This document shows, in pieces, positions 7,155-14,930 of a DNA stretch of 22,697 nt. Every line of letters starts with the position of its first letter. Within the stretch, counting starts at the first letter, position 1. Where the stretch lies: contig DHKA01000035.1 of the NCBI GenBank assembly GCA_002404605.1, forward strand, positions 1 through 22,697, read 5' to 3'. The translations under genes and the position numbers were made by a program. A model generated the notes under the pieces. The model made no database searches, had not been told where the DNA came from, and saw nothing but the letters and a program-made list of their open reading frames with translations. Source of the stretch: Clostridiales bacterium UBA4706 (GTDB lineage: Bacteria; Bacillota; Clostridia; Oscillospirales; Oscillospiraceae).

Positions 7155-7694
7155 ATGGACTATACGGAGAAAAAGCTGCGCCGCCTCAACACCTATGAGG
7201 GGATCATCATCAACGTCGGGCTTGATCGCGTGCGCCTGCCGGACGGCTCGGAGTCGTTCCGCGAGATCGTGGAGCACCCGGGCGGGGCGTGCATCCTCCC
7301 CGTGGACGGCGAGGGCAACGCCTACTGCGTGCGCCAGTACCGCTATCCCATCGGCGAGCACCTGCTCGAAGCGCCCGCCGGCAAGCTCGAGCGCGGGGAG
7401 GACCCGCTCGTATGCGCGGTGCGCGAGCTCGGCGAGGAGACCGGCTTCACCGCCGGACGCATCGTGCCGCTTGGCGCGTATCATTCCTCTCCCGGCTTTT
7501 CGAGCGAGCGGCTGTACATCTATCTTGCGCTCGATCTCTCCCGCGGCGAGGCGCATCCCGACGAGGGCGAGTTCCTCGATCTTGTAAAGCTCCCGTTTTC
7601 GGAGCTGCTCGCCATGGTAAAGCGCGGCGAGATCTCCGACGGAAAGACCGCCATCGCGGTGCTGCGGGCGGAGCATATCCTCGCCGAAGGCTGA
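7155..7694 (+). CDS. Nudix hydrolase, probably ADP-ribose pyrophosphatase
   Basis: 179 residues. A complete Nudix box spans residues 76-98: GKLERGE, then REL (90-92), then GEETGF, matching G-x5-E-x7-REU-x-EE-x-GU. The Glu residues bind the metal that drives pyrophosphate bond cleavage. The overall pattern, including the QYRYPIGEHLLEAPAG strand before the box and the HSSPGFSSERLYIYLA region after it, fits ADP-ribose or ADP-sugar pyrophosphatases (NudF type), which recycle ADP-ribose. The frame is open upstream to 7071, but ATG 7155 has AAAGGAG 7 bases before it. Substrate assignment is from family resemblance. Confidence 0.9.
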   Translation: MDYTEKKLRRLNTYEGIIINVGLDRVRLPDGSESFREIVEHPGGACILPVDGEGNAYCVRQYRYPIGEHLLEAPAGKLERGEDPLVCAVRELGEETGFTAGRIVPLGAYHSSPGFSSERLYIYLALDLSRGEAHPDEGEFLDLVKLPFSELLAMVKRGEISDGKTAIAVLRAEHILAEG

Positions 7695-7697
7695 TAC

Positions 7698-7726
7698 TTG
7701 CGTTTTTCCCCGCGCTATGGTAAAAT
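7698..7726 (+). promoter_or_regulatory. Promoter of the murA operon
   Basis: TTGCGT (7698-7703), 17 bases, then TAAAAT (7721-7726) with a TATGG extension in front. It starts 3 bases after the Nudix stop and about 65 bases before murA. Confidence 0.6.
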
Positions 7727-7789
7727 CGCCATGTATCTGTGGGAACAGGAAGACCCGAGCCCCGGATGCGTGTCAGGAGGAGTCAACAC

Positions 7790-9088
7790 TTGGAAAGATA
7801 TAGAATCAGAGGCGGCAACCGTCTGCACGGCGAAGTAGAGATCAGCGGCGCGAAGAACGCGGCGGTAGCCATCATTCCGGCGGCGCTCATGGTAAACGGC
7901 AAATGCCGCATCGAAAACCTGCCCCAGATCAGCGACACCGAGGCGTTGCTGCTCATTCTCGAATCGCTCGGCGCGAAGGTCGAGCGGATCGACCGCTCCA
8001 CCGTGGAGATCGACGCGGCGAACGCCACCTGGATGGGCGCGGACTATGACCGCATGCGCAAGATCCGCGCGTCGTACTATTTTGTCGGCTCGATGCTTGG
8101 CCGGTTCGGCATTGCCCGCACGACGATGCCGGGCGGCTGCAACTTCGGCGTCCGGCCGATCGACCAGCACGTCAAAGGTATGAACGCTCTCGGCGCAGAG
8201 GTCGATATTTCCGATTTCATCACCGCGCACGTCCCCGGCGGACGGCTGCGCGGCGCGAGCATATATCTCGATAAGGTCTCCGTCGGCGCGACGATGAACA
8301 TTATGATCGCCGCCGTGCTCGCCGAGGGACGCACGATCATCGAAAACGCGGCGCGCGAGCCGCACATCGTTGATCTTGCGAACTTCCTCAACTCCATGGG
8401 CGCGGACGTGCGCGGCGCCGGTACGGACACCATCAAGGTCAACGGCGTGGAGCAGCTCCACGGCGGCACCTACACCATCATTCCCGACCAGATCGAGGCC
8501 GGCACCTACATGGCCGCCACCGCCGCCGCTGGGGGAGAAGTCCTGATCAAAAACGTCATCCCCAAGCATCTCGACTGCATCACCGCGAAGCTCCGCGAAA
8601 TGGGCGTCACGGTGGAGGAATACGGCGAATCCGTCCTTGTCCGCTCGACGGGGCGTCTCCGCCGCGCCAACGTCAAGACCCAGCCGTACCCCGGCTTTCC
8701 GACCGATATGCAGCCGCAGATCGGCGTGGCGCTCGCGGTGGCGGAGGGGACGAGCGTCATCACCGAGAGCGTTTGGGACCACCGGTATAAATACATCAAC
8801 GAGCTGCGCAAAATGGGCGCGGCCGTGACCGTGGACGGCCGCGTGGCGGTCGTCGAAGGCGTGGAAACGCTGCGCGGCGCTTCCGTGGACGCGTGCGATC
8901 TGCGCGCGGGCGCGGCGATGGTCATCGCCGGTCTCTGCGCCAGGGGCGTAACACTCGTGGAGGATATCCAGTTCATCGAGCGCGGCTATGAGAACTTCGT
9001 CGGCAAGCTGCGTCTTCTCGGCGCGGACATCCGCATCATCAACGAGGAGCCCGACGGCACGGAGCGGGACACCGCCGCCGCAGGATGA
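7790..9088 (+). CDS. murA: UDP-N-acetylglucosamine 1-carboxyvinyltransferase
   Basis: 432 residues. MurA transfers enolpyruvate from PEP to UDP-GlcNAc, the first committed step of peptidoglycan synthesis in the cytoplasm. The catalytic Cys is kept (MPGGCNFGVRP, Cys117), so fosfomycin sensitivity would be expected. The substrate-binding AKN (residues 21-23) and the DIQFIERGYENFVGKLRLLGA tail are typical. The TTG at 7790 is chosen because AGGAGGAG precedes it by 7 bases and the protein then begins MERYRIRGGNRLHGEV like known MurA proteins; a GTG at 7739 would add 17 unlike residues. Its stop overlaps the next start (ATGA). Confidence 0.96.
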   Translation: MERYRIRGGNRLHGEVEISGAKNAAVAIIPAALMVNGKCRIENLPQISDTEALLLILESLGAKVERIDRSTVEIDAANATWMGADYDRMRKIRASYYFVGSMLGRFGIARTTMPGGCNFGVRPIDQHVKGMNALGAEVDISDFITAHVPGGRLRGASIYLDKVSVGATMNIMIAAVLAEGRTIIENAAREPHIVDLANFLNSMGADVRGAGTDTIKVNGVEQLHGGTYTIIPDQIEAGTYMAATAAAGGEVLIKNVIPKHLDCITAKLREMGVTVEEYGESVLVRSTGRLRRANVKTQPYPGFPTDMQPQIGVALAVAEGTSVITESVWDHRYKYINELRKMGAAVTVDGRVAVVEGVETLRGASVDACDLRAGAAMVIAGLCARGVTLVEDIQFIERGYENFVGKLRLLGADIRIINEEPDGTERDTAAAG

Positions 9089-9882
9089 ATTTCGTCTCCT
9101 TTGCCAGCGGTTCGAGCGGCAACTGCTATCTTCTCACCGAAGGACGCACGGCGGTGCTGATCGACGCGGGCATATCCCTGCGCCGCATCAAAACCGGCCT
9201 TGCGCGCCGAGCACTCACGCCGGACGATCTTTCGGCCGTTCTTATCACGCACGAGCATTCCGACCATGTCGCCGGCCTGTCGATGCTGCTGAAATATCAT
9301 AAAAATGTAAAGGTCTATGCGCCGCAGACCGTCGCGCATGCGCTTGAATGCGCCGCGGCGGGCACCGAAGAGCGCATCGTTCCGATCCCGGTCAGGGAGC
9401 GCGTCGCGCTGAAGAATTTCACGCTCACCGCCTTTCCGACAATGCACGACACGCCCGAGAGCGTAGGATATGTTCTGGCGGGGAAGGACGCCCGCTTCGG
9501 CGTCTGTACCGATACCGGCTGCGTGACGGCGGAAATACTCGATGCGCTGGCCGGGTGCGACGCGGCGGTGATCGAGGCCAACCACGATATCGATATGCTC
9601 CGTACCGGGCGCTACCCGGTCTATCTCAAGCGCCGCATCCTCTCGGAGCGCGGCCACCTCTCCAACGAGGATTGCGCGCAGCTTGCCTGCGCTCTGGCAA
9701 AGACCGGGACACAGACTCTGGTGCTCGGCCATCTGAGCCGGGAGAATAACCGCCCCAGCATCGCGGAGCGAGCCGTGCGCGAAGCGCTTGACGGCGAGGG
9801 CTTTTCCGCGGTGACGCTGCGCGTCGCCCCGGCGGAGGGCGATCTGGAGCTGGAGGTAACGCCGTGCTGCGCGTCCAACTGA
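9085..9882 (+). CDS. walJ: WalJ/YycJ-like metallo-beta-lactamase-fold hydrolase
   Basis: 265 residues. The metal-binding HEHSDH (residues 56-61), Asp in CTDTG (143) and His in GHLSREN (216) mark an MBL-fold phosphodiesterase or nuclease. Length and the MNFVSFASGSSGNCYLL start match YycJ/WalJ of Firmicutes, a putative double-stranded DNA exonuclease linked to cell-wall control. In Bacillus the same gene lies close to rlmH, as here, although the WalRK two-component genes are not in this window. It overlaps murA by 4 bases and rlmH by 19 bases. The family is firm; the exact role is inferred. Confidence 0.88.
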   Translation: MNFVSFASGSSGNCYLLTEGRTAVLIDAGISLRRIKTGLARRALTPDDLSAVLITHEHSDHVAGLSMLLKYHKNVKVYAPQTVAHALECAAAGTEERIVPIPVRERVALKNFTLTAFPTMHDTPESVGYVLAGKDARFGVCTDTGCVTAEILDALAGCDAAVIEANHDIDMLRTGRYPVYLKRRILSERGHLSNEDCAQLACALAKTGTQTLVLGHLSRENNRPSIAERAVREALDGEGFSAVTLRVAPAEGDLELEVTPCCASN

Positions 9883-10310
9883 TCTGCACCGGCAAGCTCA
9901 AGGAGAGCTTTTATGCCGCCGCGTGCGAGGAATACAACAAACGTCTGCAGCGCTACTGCGCGCTGGAGATCATCGAGCTTCCGGAGACCGGCGATACAAA
10001 GCGCGACGGCGCGGCGATGCTCGCGCGCATCGGCTCCGGCGCCCTCGTCGTTGCCATGTGCATCGAGGGCAAGGGCTATTCCAGCGAGGAGCTTGCCTCG
10101 CTCATGGCGCAGTGCGCCGTGCAGGGAAGGAGCCGCGTGTGCTTTCTCATCGGCGGTTCGGACGGGCTGTCGGACGAGGTAAAGCGCGCCGCGGACGTCC
10201 GCCTTTCCATGTCGCGCATGACATTCCCGCACCATCTGGCGCGGGTCATGGTTCTGGAGCAGATTTACCGCGCCTTCAACATCAACGAGGGCGGGAAATA
10301 TCATAAATAA
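9864..10310 (+). CDS. rlmH: 23S rRNA pseudouridine-1915 N3-methyltransferase
   Basis: 148 residues, slightly shorter than the usual 155-160. RlmH is a SPOUT methyltransferase that methylates pseudouridine 1915 in helix 69 of 23S rRNA on assembled ribosomes. The SAM loop FLIGGSDG and the C-terminal knot signature FPHHLARVMVLEQIYRAF plus NEGGKYHK are diagnostic. The start is GTG with GGAGGT 6 bases before it, inside the end of the walJ-like gene, which implies coupled translation. Confidence 0.96.
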   Translation: MLRVQLICTGKLKESFYAAACEEYNKRLQRYCALEIIELPETGDTKRDGAAMLARIGSGALVVAMCIEGKGYSSEELASLMAQCAVQGRSRVCFLIGGSDGLSDEVKRAADVRLSMSRMTFPHHLARVMVLEQIYRAFNINEGGKYHK

Positions 10311-10341
10311 AAACATGCGGGGCGACCCGCGGGGAGACATC

Positions 10342-10674
10342 ATGGAAGAAACCGGAAAAGCATCGGCGGAGTGGGGGCGTCAGCTCCCCGGCGATCTTTA
10401 CGAGCGCTGGCCCAAGGACGAGGCGGGCCAGCCGGAACCGCCGGTGTATCTCTGCCACTGCAAGGGCATCGACATGGACGAGACAATGCTCGTCACGCGC
10501 CTGGAGGCGTTCGGCATCCCGTGCCTGCGCCAATACCCCAACGACGGACAATTCGGCAAGCTGATCCTCGGCATCAGCGGCTCGGGCGTTGATATTTTCG
10601 TTCCCGCCTCGGTGTGGGAGGACGCCTGCGAGCTGATCCGGGAGAGCGACGATGAAACGGAGGAAGAACAATGA
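10342..10674 (+). CDS. DUF2007-like small protein
   Basis: 110 residues, with ATG 10342 preceded by GGGGAG. The core (residues about 45-100) reads as an ACT-like fold: LVTRLEAFGIPCLRQY, then a Gly-rich turn (GKLILGISGSG) and VDIFVPASVWEDACELI. That pattern resembles DUF2007 (putative signal-transducing proteins), which often recognise a changed or inserted residue in an EAxGI element. A short acidic tail ends the protein. CHC in YLCHCKG could bind a metal, but this is a guess. The stop overlaps the start of the mutase gene (ATGA), so the two are probably translated together. No precise function is known. Confidence 0.72.
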   Translation: MEETGKASAEWGRQLPGDLYERWPKDEAGQPEPPVYLCHCKGIDMDETMLVTRLEAFGIPCLRQYPNDGQFGKLILGISGSGVDIFVPASVWEDACELIRESDDETEEEQ

Positions 10675-12401
10675 CCTGGCGGGAAACTTATGAAAAATGG
10701 CTCAACAGCCCGGCGCTGAGCGAAGAGGAATGGAAAGAGCTCGACGCCATCCGCGACGATCCCAAGGAGATCGAGGACCGCTTTTATGCGCCGCTCGTTT
10801 TCGGCACTGCCGGACTGCGCGGCATTATGGGTCTCGGCACGAACCGCATGAACATCCATGTCATCCGCCACGCGACGCAGGCGTTTGCCGAGCTGATCGT
10901 GGCCGAGGGCGCGGAAGCGATGAAGCGCGGCGTGTGCGTCTGCCACGACTGCCGCAACAACGGCGTGGCGTTCGCCCGCGAAGCCGCCGCGATCATGGCC
11001 GCGAACGGCGTGCATGTGCGCATTTTTGAATCCCTGCGGCCCACGCCGGAGCTGAGCTTTGCCATCCGGCATTACGGCGCGGAGGCCGGCATCAACGTCA
11101 CGGCCAGCCACAACCCCAAGGAGTACAACGGCTATAAGGTCTATTGGTCGGACGGCGCGCAGCTCCCGCCCCAGCACGCCGCCGAGATCGCCCGCCGCAT
11201 GGAAAATTCCGATATTTTCCGCGCGCCCCACCGCATGGACTTTGACGAGGCCGTCGAAAAGGGCCTTATCGAGTGGATGGGCGAGGAGACCGACGAGGCG
11301 TTTCTCAAGAATGTGGAAGCCCAGGCCATCAACCGCGATGTCGTCGCCAAAGTCGCCGACGATTTCCGCGTGGTGTATACGCCGTTTCACGGCTGCGGCT
11401 GGAAGCTCGTTCCGGAAGCGCTGCACCGTCTGGGAGTGAAGCACCTGTACCCCGTCGAAGAGCAGATGGTGCTCGACGGCAACTTCCCCACCGTGAAGAG
11501 CCCGAACCCCGAAAATCCGGAGGGCTTCTATCTCGCCATCGACCTTGCCAAAAAGGTGGACAGCGATCTCATCATCGGCACCGACCCGGACAGCGACCGC
11601 ATCGGCGTTCTGGCACGGCGCAACGGGGAGTATATCCCCATCACCGGCAACCAGATGGGCTGCCTGCTGCTTGACTACATAATCAATGCCCGCCGCGCCG
11701 CCGGCACGATGCCGGAGCACCCCGCGGCGCTGAGCACGATCGTCTCCACGACGATGGTGCAGCGCATCTGCGAGGTGAACAACGTCCACTTTGAAGCGAC
11801 GTTTACCGGCTTCAAGTTCATGGCGGAAAAGCTCGCCGAGTATAAGGCGAAGGGGAATTACGAGTACATCCTGGCCTTTGAGGAAAGCTACGGCTACATG
11901 ATGGGCGATTACGTCCGCGATAAGGACGCCGTGACCGCCTCCATGATGGCCGCGGAGATGGCGGCGTATTACTACGACCGCGGCATGACGCTCATCGACG
12001 CGATCGACGAGCTGTATAAAAAGTACGGCTTCTACAGCGAAGAGACCGTGAACCTCTTCATGTACGGCGTGGACGGCCTTGGCGAGATGCGCGCGCTCAT
12101 GGCGTCGCTGCGCCAGACGCCCCCGGCGGAGGTCGGCGGCACGCCCGTCACCCGCGTGCGCGACTACCAGACCGGCGACGTGGTGATCCCCGGTCTCGGC
12201 GTTGTGGAAAAGACGCCCATCGTCGGCAGCAATGTGCTGTTCTTCGAGCTGAGCGACGGCTCGGCGCTCGTTGTCCGCCCGTCCGGCACGGAGCCGAAGA
12301 TCAAAATGTATGTTCTGGCGCGAGGCGCCAGCGCGGAAGAGGTCAAGGCGAGAAAGGATCGCTACGCCGCCTACGCGCGCTCCCTCGCGGAGAAAAAGTA
12401 A
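10671..12401 (+). CDS. Phosphoglucomutase/phosphomannomutase (alpha-D-phosphohexomutase)
   Basis: 576 residues, the usual length for the PgcA-type phosphoglucomutases of Firmicutes. All four functional loops are visible: the phosphoserine loop TASHNP (Ser146), the metal loop DPDSDR (305-310), the sugar loop EESYGYMMGD and the phosphate loop RPSGTEP (536-542). It interconverts glucose-1-P and glucose-6-P, or the mannose equivalents, feeding cell-wall and glycan precursor synthesis. That is consistent with murA in the same operon. Preference for glucose or mannose cannot be fixed from the sequence alone. Confidence 0.94.
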   Translation: MTWRETYEKWLNSPALSEEEWKELDAIRDDPKEIEDRFYAPLVFGTAGLRGIMGLGTNRMNIHVIRHATQAFAELIVAEGAEAMKRGVCVCHDCRNNGVAFAREAAAIMAANGVHVRIFESLRPTPELSFAIRHYGAEAGINVTASHNPKEYNGYKVYWSDGAQLPPQHAAEIARRMENSDIFRAPHRMDFDEAVEKGLIEWMGEETDEAFLKNVEAQAINRDVVAKVADDFRVVYTPFHGCGWKLVPEALHRLGVKHLYPVEEQMVLDGNFPTVKSPNPENPEGFYLAIDLAKKVDSDLIIGTDPDSDRIGVLARRNGEYIPITGNQMGCLLLDYIINARRAAGTMPEHPAALSTIVSTTMVQRICEVNNVHFEATFTGFKFMAEKLAEYKAKGNYEYILAFEESYGYMMGDYVRDKDAVTASMMAAEMAAYYYDRGMTLIDAIDELYKKYGFYSEETVNLFMYGVDGLGEMRALMASLRQTPPAEVGGTPVTRVRDYQTGDVVIPGLGVVEKTPIVGSNVLFFELSDGSALVVRPSGTEPKIKMYVLARGASAEEVKARKDRYAAYARSLAEKK

Positions 12402-12448
12402 ATCCAGCAAACAAGACCCGAATTTCTTTGGAAACGGAGGTTCGACCT

Positions 12449-13027
12449 ATGAAAAGAAAGATCGCATTCCTGTTGGCGCTGCTCATGGCGGCGAGCATTC
12501 TCGCCGGCTGCGGCGGAAACAAGACCTGGACCGGCAAGCACGAGGTGGAGATCACCGTGAACAATTACGGCACCATCCGGCTCGAGGTGGACGCGGACAG
12601 CGCCCCCAAGACGGCGTCCCAGTTCCTCAATCTCGCCAAGAAGGGCTTTTACAACGACCTGACCATTTACCGCGTCATCAACGGCTTCGCCATTTACGGC
12701 GGCTGCCCGAACAAGAACGGCACCGGCAAGGCGAGCACGACCGTGGAGGGAGAATTCACCTCCAACGGCTTCAATAACCCGCTTTCCATGACGCGCAGCG
12801 CCATCGGCATGGCGCGCGGCACGGATAAGAACAGCGGCACCTGCCAGTTCTTCATTCTGCAGAACGACGCGACGTATCTCGACGGCGATTTCGCCGTGTT
12901 CGGCTACGTTGTGAGCGGCATGGACATCGTGGACCAGATCGCCGCGAGCGTGCAGGTCACCGGCGCGGACGGCTTCATCGCCGAGGCCAACCAGCCGGTC
13001 ATCACGAGCGTCAAGGTGTTCGGCTAA
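12449..13027 (+). CDS. Cyclophilin-like lipoprotein
   Basis: 192 residues. A lipoprotein signal (MKRKIAFLLALLMAASILAGC) has the lipobox LAGC with Cys21 as the probable lipid-modified residue, so the domain sits outside the membrane. The remainder is a cyclophilin fold. The Arg (YRVINGF) and the FF pair (TCQFFIL) are kept, but the Gln of the family motif FMIQGGDP is Tyr (FAIYGGCP), and Phe of FHR is shifted to Ile-Tyr-Arg. Activity may be reduced or replaced by a chaperone role for secreted proteins. ATG 12449 has ACGGAGG 8 bases before it. It follows the mutase gene by 47 bases with no terminator between, and precedes a strong terminator. Confidence 0.88.
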   Translation: MKRKIAFLLALLMAASILAGCGGNKTWTGKHEVEITVNNYGTIRLEVDADSAPKTASQFLNLAKKGFYNDLTIYRVINGFAIYGGCPNKNGTGKASTTVEGEFTSNGFNNPLSMTRSAIGMARGTDKNSGTCQFFILQNDATYLDGDFAVFGYVVSGMDIVDQIAASVQVTGADGFIAEANQPVITSVKVFG

Positions 13028-13035
13028 GACGCATA

Positions 13036-13080
13036 AAACAGCCCGTGGACGCATTGCGCTCTCGTGGGCTGTTTGTTTTT
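13036..13080 (+). terminator. Terminator of the murA operon
   Basis: AAACAGCCC (13036-13044) pairs with GGGCTGTTT (13066-13074) and is followed by GTTTTT. It starts 8 bases after the lipoprotein stop. Confidence 0.88.
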
Positions 13081-13097
13081 GGGAGGTCAACCGTTTT

Positions 13098-13946
13098 TTG
13101 AAAAAGCTCATTTTCTGTATCCTTGCTTTGCTGCTGCTCTCCACGGCGGCGCTTGCCGTGCCGGGGGACAGCTGCGTCGTGCTCGGCGAAGAGCTTACGC
13201 TCGGCGAGACCGACGGTATATTCACCGCGCTCGGCGTCGAACGCGGTACGGCGATGGAGCTGACGCTCTCCCGGTCGGACGCGGAGACATACTTCTCCGA
13301 TGTGCCGGAAAAGGCGGCGTCCGTCGGCGTGTTTGTCCGCATCCGCTCCGGCGGCGAGGGGCTTTTGCTCTCGCTTTCCAACATCACCGGCGCGGAGACC
13401 GCGATCACGGCGGCGCTCGCCGCCGCCGGGGTGACGGACGCGGAGATCGTCGCCGCCGCGCCGGAGGAGACCGGCGCGCTTGCCATATTGCCCGCCGTAT
13501 ACAAGGCGTATGAAACGCTCACCTGCCTGCCGCTCGATCCGGAAGCGAAGGAGACCGCGGCTGCGGCACTGTGCGAGGCCGACGCGCTCTCCGGTGAGAT
13601 CGATACCTCAAAGCTCGAAGAACTGCTCGACAGCATGACCGGCTTTTTTGATGAGCTTGCGGCGCTCTCGGATGACGAGCTGCACGAACGCATCCGCTCG
13701 ATCGCCGCAGAGCACGGCATGACGCTCAACGACGCGCAGACGCAGCAGCTTGCCGATCTCTTCCGCAAGATCCAGGGCCTCGGCGGATCAAACCTTGCCG
13801 AGCGCGTGCAGGACTTGCCCGAAACGGTGGAGAAGATCCGCGAGACCGGCGAGAACGCTCTGTCCACCGCCGGAACGGTCTGGGACAGTGTCCGCGGCTT
13901 TTTCCAGCGCGTCGGCAAGGCGGTCAACGCGCTTTTCGGCGAATAA
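13098..13946 (+). CDS. DUF1002-like secreted protein
   Basis: 282 residues. It begins with a clear signal peptide (MKKLIFCILALLLLSTAALA, probable cleavage after Ala-Leu-Ala). The central region matches the DUF1002 pattern as I know it from Bacillus YpuA: VVLGEELTL near the mature start, VGVFVRI with GEGLLLSLSNIT, then AALAAAGVTDAEIVAAAPEETGALA and AYE. The C-terminal third is helical and acidic, with a possible amphipathic tail (VRGFFQRVGKAVNALFG). Function is unknown. The start is TTG 13098 with GGGAGGT 10 bases before it, immediately beyond the upstream terminator T run. The DegV gene follows after 30 bases. Confidence 0.82.
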   Translation: MKKLIFCILALLLLSTAALAVPGDSCVVLGEELTLGETDGIFTALGVERGTAMELTLSRSDAETYFSDVPEKAASVGVFVRIRSGGEGLLLSLSNITGAETAITAALAAAGVTDAEIVAAAPEETGALAILPAVYKAYETLTCLPLDPEAKETAAAALCEADALSGEIDTSKLEELLDSMTGFFDELAALSDDELHERIRSIAAEHGMTLNDAQTQQLADLFRKIQGLGGSNLAERVQDLPETVEKIRETGENALSTAGTVWDSVRGFFQRVGKAVNALFGE

Positions 13947-13976
13947 ACGACAATACCATAGAGAGGAATCTGTACC

Positions 13977-14861
13977 ATGCCTGATTACATCATTGCCACT
14001 TCTTCCACCTCCGACCTGCCGCGCACGTGGCTGGAGGAGCACAACATCCCGTTCATCGCGTATTCCTACACCGTGAACGATGAGCCCCGCGAGGACGACT
14101 GCCGCGAGGAGACCCGCGCCGCGGTCTACGCCGGGATGCGTCGGGGCGACAAGCTGCGCACGTCCATGATTAACGAGTTCGTATACTACGACTTTTTCAA
14201 GACGCTTCTCGACGAGGGGAAGGACGTGATCTTCCTCGATATGTCGCAGAAAATGTCCGTTTCTTTCGTCAACGCGAATAAGGCCGCGGACAAGCTGCGC
14301 GGGGAATATCCCGAGCGAAAGCTCTATGTGATGGACACGCTCTGCATCTCCGGCGGCTTGGGCCTGCTCGTGATGAACATGGTTCGCCGCAAGGAAGCCG
14401 GGGAGAGCTTTGACGAGGTCATCGCCTGGGGCGAGGAGAACAAGCTCCGCATCGCCCACCGCTTCACCGTGGACGATCTCAATTATCTCAAAGAGGGCGG
14501 GCGCGTCTCCAACAGCGCCGCGCTTGTCGGCTCGATCCTTGACATTAAGCCCGTGCTCTATGTCCCGGACGCCGGTACGCTCGATGTGGCGCAGAAGGTG
14601 CGCGGCCGCAAGGCGGCGCTGCGCGCCATCCGCGACGGCATCCTGCACGATCTCAGCGAGTGCGACCCGACCGGCACGGAGATCCACATCCTGCAGGCGG
14701 ACTGCGTCGCCGACGCCGAATGGGTGCGCGATGAGCTTCGCAAGGCGTATCCGCAGCTCGGCGAGATCACGATCACGGCGCTCGGCGTCGTCATCGGCGC
14801 GCACTGCGGCCCCGGCCTGCTGACGGTATTCTATCTCTGCAACGGCCGCCAGCCCAAATAA
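13977..14861 (+). CDS. DegV family fatty-acid-binding protein
   Basis: 294 residues. DegV proteins bind a fatty acyl chain between two domains; in FakB members this presents the fatty acid to the kinase FakA. Visible signatures are TSSTSDLP near the N-terminus (the usual D-S-x-x-D-L-P region, here with Thr in place of Asp), the Ser/Thr loop KLRTSMIN, DDLNYLKEGGRVSNSAALVG, LDIKPVL and the C-terminal GAHCGPGLLTVFY. GAGAGG precedes the ATG at 13977. No fakA or DAK-domain gene is in the window, so a FakB role is likely only by family. Confidence 0.93.
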   Translation: MPDYIIATSSTSDLPRTWLEEHNIPFIAYSYTVNDEPREDDCREETRAAVYAGMRRGDKLRTSMINEFVYYDFFKTLLDEGKDVIFLDMSQKMSVSFVNANKAADKLRGEYPERKLYVMDTLCISGGLGLLVMNMVRRKEAGESFDEVIAWGEENKLRIAHRFTVDDLNYLKEGGRVSNSAALVGSILDIKPVLYVPDAGTLDVAQKVRGRKAALRAIRDGILHDLSECDPTGTEIHILQADCVADAEWVRDELRKAYPQLGEITITALGVVIGAHCGPGLLTVFYLCNGRQPK

Positions 14862-14864
14862 AAC

Positions 14865-14899
14865 AAAAAAACGCGGGCGGGGCGAACATAGCCCCGCCC
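14865..14899 (-). terminator. Strong hairpin with its T run on the minus strand
   Basis: A perfect 9-base stem, GGGCGGGGC (14875-14883) with GCCCCGCCC (14891-14899), loop GAACATA. On the minus strand it is followed by GCGTTTTTTTG, an intrinsic terminator form. On the plus strand only ATCCATATTT follows. It lies between two plus-strand genes, so its best orientation is opposite to known transcription. Confidence 0.7.
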
Positions 14900-14930
14900 A
14901 TCCATATTTCTGCGAAAGAGAGAATGTACC

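Noticed and set aside
10398..12410. A 670-codon minus-strand frame opposite the phosphohexose mutase.
   Set aside because: Fully antisense to a gene with all four catalytic loops; composition and lack of a ribosome site mark it as a shadow.
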